Below, piece after piece: positions 61,793 to 64,000 of a DNA stretch of 64,000 bases (the first letter of the stretch is position 1; every line of letters starts with the position of its first letter). The stretch covers positions 1 through 64,000 of the forward strand of contig JBDKGX010000004.1 in NCBI GenBank assembly GCA_039797965.1, written 5' to 3'. Under the pieces are notes generated by a model. That model saw nothing but the letters and a program-made list of their open reading frames with translations. It was not told where the DNA came from and did no database searches. A program made the translations under genes and the position numbers. Source of the DNA: Thiofilum sp039797965. Lineage in GTDB: Bacteria > Pseudomonadota > Gammaproteobacteria > Thiotrichales > Thiotrichaceae.

Positions 61793-62680
61793 TTATGAAT
61801 GCATTAAACGCTCAGCCACTTCCTGATACTTCTCTGCCGATTTTTGTGCCACCTCAGCAGGTAACTCAGGGCCTGGTGCTACCTTCCCCCAATCGAGCGT
61901 TTCTAAGTAGTCCCGTACATATTGCTTATCAAAGGAGGGTGGGCTAATTCCGACCTGATAGTGATCAACTGGCCAAAAACGTGAGGAATCGGGGGTAAGT
62001 ACTTCATCAATGAGTACTAAATTGCCCACATCATCCAAGCCAAACTCAAATTTGGTGTCTGCAATAATAATACCGCGCTCTAAGGCATAACTAGCCGCTT
62101 TTTGATAAAGCTGCAAACTTACCGCACGAACCTGATCAGCGAGCTGATTACCAAGCTGGTTTCGCATCTGATCAAAACTAATATTGATGTCGTGATCCCC
62201 TACTTCCGCTTTAGTTGAAGGGGTGAAAATGGGCTCTGGTAATTGCTGGGCTAATTGCAGCCCTTGTGGTAAATCAATTCCGCATATTTGCCCTGTCGCT
62301 TGATAATCTTTCCAACCGGAACCAATTAAATATCCCCGCACAATCGCCTCAACAGGCAAAGGCTTTAAACGCTTAACAATCATACTGCGCCCAGTGAGCA
62401 TCTCGCGCTCCTCAGGGCTTAAAGGCAAATCCTCTAAGGTCAACTCACTGAAGTGATTAGGGATAATATCTTTTAAGTACTCAAACCAAAAATTAGCCAC
62501 TTGAGTGAGAATAATGCCTTTACGGGGAATCGGGGTAGGCAGTACTACATCAAACGCAGATAAGCGATCCGTCGTTACAATCAACATGTGTTTCGCATCA
62601 ATAGCGTAAATATCGCGCACTTTGCCACGCGCAAGAAGTTCTAAATGGTTTAATTGGGTTTCAAACACAACAGCAGACAT
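61793..62680 (-). CDS. purC: Phosphoribosylaminoimidazole-succinocarboxamide synthase
   Basis: A 295-residue purine-synthesis enzyme that joins aspartate to CAIR. It has the GKVRDIYAIDAKHMLIVTTDRLSAFD N-terminus (residues 16-41), VEAIVRGYLIGSGWKDY, FTPSTKAEVGDHDINIS and the C-terminal IIADTKFEFGLDD and LTPDSSRFW. This is the longer eukaryote/alpha-like SAICAR synthase type, not the short E. coli form. It is divergent from purE and purK. Confidence 0.93.
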   Translation of the reverse strand: MSAVVFETQLNHLELLARGKVRDIYAIDAKHMLIVTTDRLSAFDVVLPTPIPRKGIILTQVANFWFEYLKDIIPNHFSELTLEDLPLSPEEREMLTGRSMIVKRLKPLPVEAIVRGYLIGSGWKDYQATGQICGIDLPQGLQLAQQLPEPIFTPSTKAEVGDHDINISFDQMRNQLGNQLADQVRAVSLQLYQKAASYALERGIIIADTKFEFGLDDVGNLVLIDEVLTPDSSRFWPVDHYQVGISPPSFDKQYVRDYLETLDWGKVAPGPELPAEVAQKSAEKYQEVAERLMHS

Positions 62681-62766
62681 AGTGGGATAGTACCTAGTTA
62701 AATAGTGCGAATTTAAAGATCACGGTATAATATCAGATTTTATAATAGTTAAGGATAATCGATACC

Positions 62767-63258
62767 ATGCAACCGCTTGTTGGAATCGTCATGGGCAGCA
62801 ATAGCGACTGGAACATTATGTCCAAAGCTGTTGAACAATTAGAAGTCTTTGGTGTGCCACACGAATACCGTGTTGTCTCTGCTCACCGAACCCCCGATCT
62901 ACTGTTTGAGTATGCCAGTACAGCGCTGGAGCGCGGTCTGCAATGTATTATTGCAGGGGCTGGGGGAGCAGCTCACCTACCCGGTATGCTCGCTTCTAAA
63001 ACGACTGTCCCCGTACTGGGCGTACCTGTGCCGACTAAACACTTACAAGGCGTGGATTCGCTTTATTCAATTGTGCAAATGCCCAAAGGGATTCCGGTGG
63101 CAACCTTTGCGATTGGTGAGGCGGGGGCTGCGAATGCTGGACTCTTTGCCGTGGCACTACTGGCGAATCACAATCCAGAGTTAGCACAAAAGCTCAAAGA
63201 TTTTCGTGAAGCACAACGCCAAGTCGCGTTAAATATGACACTTCCCCCTTCTGCATAA
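62767..63258 (+). CDS. purE: N5-CAIR mutase
   Basis: A 163-residue enzyme that rearranges N5-CAIR to CAIR. GIVMGSNSDWNIMSKAVEQL, SAHRTPDLLFEYA and AGAGGAAHLPGMLASKT are family signatures. It heads purE-purK, with 22 bases between them. Together with purC on the other strand it covers consecutive steps of purine synthesis. Confidence 0.95.
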   Translation: MQPLVGIVMGSNSDWNIMSKAVEQLEVFGVPHEYRVVSAHRTPDLLFEYASTALERGLQCIIAGAGGAAHLPGMLASKTTVPVLGVPVPTKHLQGVDSLYSIVQMPKGIPVATFAIGEAGAANAGLFAVALLANHNPELAQKLKDFREAQRQVALNMTLPPSA

Positions 63259-63280
63259 GTACTGATTAAAGGTTTAAGAA

Positions 63281-64000
63281 ATGCTCCCATCTGGTGCAAC
63301 CATTGGCATGCTCGGCGGCGGTCAATTAGGACGTATGTTTACCGTTGCCGCCCGAACCCTTGGCTATCGAGTCATTGTTTTAGAACCCGACCCGCAAAGC
63401 CCAGCGGGACAATTGGCTGATCAACATATTCAAGCCACCTATGATGATGCGCAAGCATTGGAGCAATTAGGTAAAGCATGCGATGTGATCACCACCGAAT
63501 TTGAAAATATCCCCGCACAAACCTTAAAAACCTTAAGTACTTACTGCCCCGTACACCCCAGCGCAGAAGCGGTACAAGTCGCCCAAGATCGGATTGTGGA
63601 AAAAACTTTTGTACGCTCGTGTGGATTATCCCCTGTACCCTTTATCGCAGTCCGCACACTGGCAGACTTACAACAAGCAGAAACACACATTCAATTCCCC
63701 GCGATTTTAAAAACCGCGCGTTTAGGTTATGACGGCAAAGGGCAGATCACCGTTAAATCCATTAGTGAAGCCGAAGCCGCTTTTAAACAATTGAATGAAG
63801 TTGATTGCGTCTTAGAACAACGAGTGGAGTTGGAACGTGAAATATCAGTAGTACTCGGACGAAATCAGCGCGGCGAAGTACTCTGTTTTCCGGTAGCCGA
63901 AAATGAACATCGTAATGGTATTTTGTATCAAACTAGAGTACCTGCCCGTATTAGCCCTGAATTAGCACAACAAGCCAACGATGCAGCGACTACTATTGCG
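63281..64000 (+). CDS. purK: N5-carboxyaminoimidazole ribonucleotide synthase (partial, 3' end outside)
   Basis: The first 240 codons of an ATP-grasp enzyme that runs off the right edge. It opens with a GMLGGGQLGRM motif, then has TTEFENIP, the AVQVAQDRIVEKTFV helix, KTARLGYDGKGQ and LEQRVELEREISVV. It uses ATP and bicarbonate to make N5-CAIR, the substrate of PurE. The start is clear, 22 bases after purE with a GGTTTAAGA-type upstream stretch. Confidence 0.9.
   Translation, partial: MLPSGATIGMLGGGQLGRMFTVAARTLGYRVIVLEPDPQSPAGQLADQHIQATYDDAQALEQLGKACDVITTEFENIPAQTLKTLSTYCPVHPSAEAVQVAQDRIVEKTFVRSCGLSPVPFIAVRTLADLQQAETHIQFPAILKTARLGYDGKGQITVKSISEAEAAFKQLNEVDCVLEQRVELEREISVVLGRNQRGEVLCFPVAENEHRNGILYQTRVPARISPELAQQANDAATTIA

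Noticed and set aside
1..64000. tRNA, rRNA genes and CRISPR arrays
   Set aside because: I looked for T-loop-like motifs, rRNA segments and regularly spaced repeats and found none that hold up.

Overview
This window is a piece of a gammaproteobacterial chromosome of moderate G+C (mid-40s percent by eye, not computed). Gene order and protein content (tonB-algH-ruvX-pyrR-pyrB-pyrC', pilT-pilU, glnE, aceEF-lpdA, relA, a TusE/DsrC-like protein, a gspC-like gene) suit the Pseudomonas/Thiotrichales side of the class. A filamentous sulfur-oxidiser relative (Thiotrichaceae) is my best guess, with low confidence. No rRNA, tRNA or CRISPR array was seen.

Layout. 1-3.4 kb: azlC fragment, a pseudouridine-synthase-like protein lacking the usual catalytic Asp, a HAD phosphatase, a secreted SH3 protein behind a good CRP-type site, and a TerC membrane protein. 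3.4-6.8 kb: an accessory island with an AbiE-type toxin-antitoxin pair, a VapBC pair and a frameshifted gene. 6.8-15.1 kb: a lactate island with D-lactate dehydrogenase facing lactate permease, an LldR-type regulator and LutABC, with three TGGT-N3-ACCA operators. 15.1-18.6 kb: a GNAT enzyme, an uncharacterised HEAT-like/ATP-grasp gene pair and a small lipoprotein. 18.9-25.1 kb: the pyruvate dehydrogenase operon. 25.1-26.3 kb: an orphan gene and a decayed HTH/RhuM-like pseudogene. 26.3-31.6 kb: carbonic anhydrase, an SDR-like protein, a LysR regulator, two transporters and bioD. 31.6-35.7 kb: three tandem PilT-family ATPases and yggS. 35.7-43.6 kb: DUF4124 protein, glnE, D-amino acid aminotransferase, a K+ channel, DUF924, a small secreted protein, a tusE-like gene and dsbB. 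43.6-46.4 kb: an ECF sigma / anti-sigma / subtilase-lipoprotein operon. 46.4-54.3 kb: a structured non-coding stretch, fbp, ribF-trmL, pyrimidine genes and the tonB-algH-ruvX-pyrR block. 54.3-64 kb: an envelope protein, a lipase-like protein, a HAD phosphatase, relA, a lone protoglobin, a GspC-like protein, a sugar epimerase, purC, purE and the start of purK.

How the parts work together. The lactate genes oxidise both lactate isomers to pyruvate, and the PDH operon takes pyruvate to acetyl-CoA. The LldR-type sites flank the permease and precede the regulator, so lactate probably controls its own uptake and oxidation. The pyr and pur genes supply nucleotides.

Two features stand out. The hexamer palindrome AGTACT is far more common than base composition predicts, in all reading frames, on both strands and between genes, resembling a highly iterated palindrome. 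The ECF operon pairs a secreted subtilase with an anti-sigma factor whose outer domain looks like a subtilase prodomain, which suggests an undescribed signalling arrangement.
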